Assembly (NCBI GenBank): GCA_020846715.1
Contig: JADLDK010000001.1
Location: forward strand, 1 to 64,000
DNA length: 64,000 nucleotides
From: Armatimonadota bacterium
Lineage (GTDB): Bacteria; Armatimonadota; UBA5829; DSUL01
Direction: 5' to 3'
Each line of letters begins with the position of its first letter. Position 1 is the first letter of the stretch. Shown one piece after another: positions 62,965 through 64,000 of this stretch. The notes below the pieces were generated by a model. It made no database searches. It was given only the letters and a program-made list of their open reading frames with translations, and was not told where the DNA came from. The position numbers and the translations under genes are program-made.

Positions 62965-64000
62965 CTAGTTGGTCACAGCCTGTCTGAAGAACCCTCGTCC
63001 AAGCTGAGCAGACGCTGCAGAGGCGGCGCCTGCAGGCGCAGCAGTCCTGGGATCAGACTTTGGCTTCGGGCGGGGTTGCGGCCCCACTTCCACAAGAGTA
63101 GGGTGTGGCCGGTAGCGGCTGCTCCAGACCATGTCTACTTTCTGCTCGCCGTTTTCTTCAATTACACGCTGACACGTCACGGACACACCGTTCAGGCCGC
63201 GCTCGCTGACAATTCGCCGGCCAGGCCGAAGAGATGGATTGACCACTGTCATTGTGCCGTGCCGCACACTGCGACCGACCTTTCTAACAATCTTCACAGT
63301 CTTTTTGTCTGATGCTGCCCCGTAGATAGTTGACGTGAGACGCGACCCGCTGGCTGCCATCTGAAGATATATTGTGTGCCCCAGCGAATTGCGAAACTTG
63401 AAGTCACGAGACCCGTAAGCTACAGTGGCATCCATCCCCGGGGGAACATAAACGACTGGCATGGAGTGATTGCTGCGCTGAGTGATCTTGAGCCCGGAGA
63501 GCAGCGCACTGTTGTACAACGTGCTGGATACCTGGCAGATACCGCCTCCGGTCCCCTGCTCCATTTTACCTTTGACGAAGATAATAGCATCCTGGTAGCC
63601 AGTTTCTCGCACACGAGGTCCCACGGTGTCGTTGTAGGAGAAGGTATCACCGGGTTTGAGCAAGCTGCCGTTTATGGATTTTGCAGCCAACCTCAGGTTG
63701 TTGGTGCGTGAACGTTTTCCCGGATTGTAGCTGGTAGTGTAGGTGGCGAGTACGCTGTCTATTGGCTGCAAGTCTTCCAGCGTAATGTGCGGTCTGGCAG
63801 TCTTCAGGGCGACCGGCAATTCCACGTACTCTGTTGGCTTTGTCACGGCAAAAGAGACAGCGTTTTTCAGAGTGCGGGGAACGTCAATCTCAATGCCATC
63901 GCGCCCGGATATCTTCACCAGTTCGCCGGACTGTACCGCTATTCTCGCATTAACAGGTTTGACTTCAAAACGGTTGCGAACGGCGTTGTCCAGGCTCCAC
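62965..64000 (-). CDS. VanW-family protein (partial, cut by window end)
   Basis: At least 345 residues of a VanW-family envelope protein; the frame is open to the end of the window, so the N-terminus is missing. Upstream is a PG_binding_4-like segment (FEVKPVNARIAVQSGELVKISGRDGIEID). The VanW domain follows, with NPGKRSRTNNLRLAAKSINGSLLKPGDTFSYNDTVGPR and the strongly conserved GGGICQVSSTLYNSALLSGL. A C-terminal G5-like segment (KKTVKIVRKVGRSVRHGTM) is followed by a Pro/Ala-rich tail. VanW proteins are linked to cell-wall processes and to vancomycin gene clusters, but their activity is unclear. It is probably co-transcribed with the ankyrin gene. Confidence 0.92.
   Translation of the reverse strand, partial: WSLDNAVRNRFEVKPVNARIAVQSGELVKISGRDGIEIDVPRTLKNAVSFAVTKPTEYVELPVALKTARPHITLEDLQPIDSVLATYTTSYNPGKRSRTNNLRLAAKSINGSLLKPGDTFSYNDTVGPRVRETGYQDAIIFVKGKMEQGTGGGICQVSSTLYNSALLSGLKITQRSNHSMPVVYVPPGMDATVAYGSRDFKFRNSLGHTIYLQMAASGSRLTSTIYGAASDKKTVKIVRKVGRSVRHGTMTVVNPSLRPGRRIVSERGLNGVSVTCQRVIEENGEQKVDMVWSSRYRPHPTLVEVGPQPRPKPKSDPRTAAPAGAASAASAQLGRGFFRQAVTN

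Noticed and set aside
1-64000. CRISPR arrays, insertion sequences, tRNA or rRNA genes
   Set aside because: Read through all intergenic stretches; found no spaced direct-repeat array, transposase-like frame, cloverleaf or rRNA-like sequence.

Overview
The 64 kb window is chromosomal DNA from a Gram-negative-type (diderm), GC-rich, free-living bacterium. The gene content points to Armatimonadota, with Planctomycetota or a relative as the alternative. The evidence for this is the short type IV pilins with a short C-terminal domain, a prepilin with the H-X9-DG signature, Tat-exported Gfo/Idh and sugar-epimerase proteins, DUF2961 and DUF4838 carbohydrate proteins, one PEP-CTERM protein, and the MoxR/DUF58/DUF4129/DUF4350 cluster. 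TolC, an RND pump and a lipoprotein adaptor imply an outer membrane. The phylum is inferred from gene style, not from a marker gene. I see no rRNA, tRNA, CRISPR array, insertion sequence or prophage.

Left part (1-19.6 kb): the 3' end of aconitase, mnmG on the minus strand and a DUF2961 (GH172-type) protein. Next come three almost identical monocistronic type IV pilins, each closed by its own strong terminator, and a five-gene operon with a fourth pilin, PilV-, PilW- and PilX-like minor pilins and a small membrane protein. A strong promoter and a roughly 200-nt structured leader precede a K+-independent-type proton-pumping pyrophosphatase. MoaB/Mog, lepA, a Tat-exported Gfo/Idh oxidoreductase, a secreted RCC1-repeat protein and a small secreted OB-like protein follow.

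Middle part (19.6-31.6 kb): a quinone oxidoreductase, an H-X9-DG prepilin, two related secreted concanavalin-like proteins (one PEP-CTERM), a large DUF4838 protein, an RraA-family protein, an MDR dehydrogenase, an aldo/keto reductase and a catalase.

31.7-46.7 kb holds two compact operons read away from a shared 245-nt region. Leftward is an eight-gene export operon: AbrB-like regulator, TolC, ABC ATPase, ABC permease, LolA-like protein, lipoprotein adaptor, RND pump and PII-like protein. Its junctions are 4-nt overlaps or abutments, apart from a longer overlap at abrB/tolC. Rightward is a membrane protein-DUF4129-DUF4350-MoxR-DUF58 operon, also joined by 4-nt overlaps.

Right part (46.7-64 kb): a haem-binding c-type protein; a sulfatase; an exported carbohydrate group with two sugar-isomerase-like proteins, an unknown secreted protein and an MFS transporter; and a methyltransferase. 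Then comes an iron operon (feoB, a 68-residue zinc-ribbon protein, a DtxR-type regulator) with a strong promoter and an inverted repeat in its leader. The window ends with an SPW-repeat membrane protein, a large GH-A-type glycosidase, a one-cysteine thiol peroxidase, an ankyrin protein and a VanW-family protein cut by the window edge.

The best candidates for something undescribed are the composite ABC+RND+LolA+PII export operon, the tandem pilin array, and the feoB-zinc-ribbon-DtxR operon with its leader element. Several promoters can be read directly and share the -10 form TAGAAT or TATAAT.
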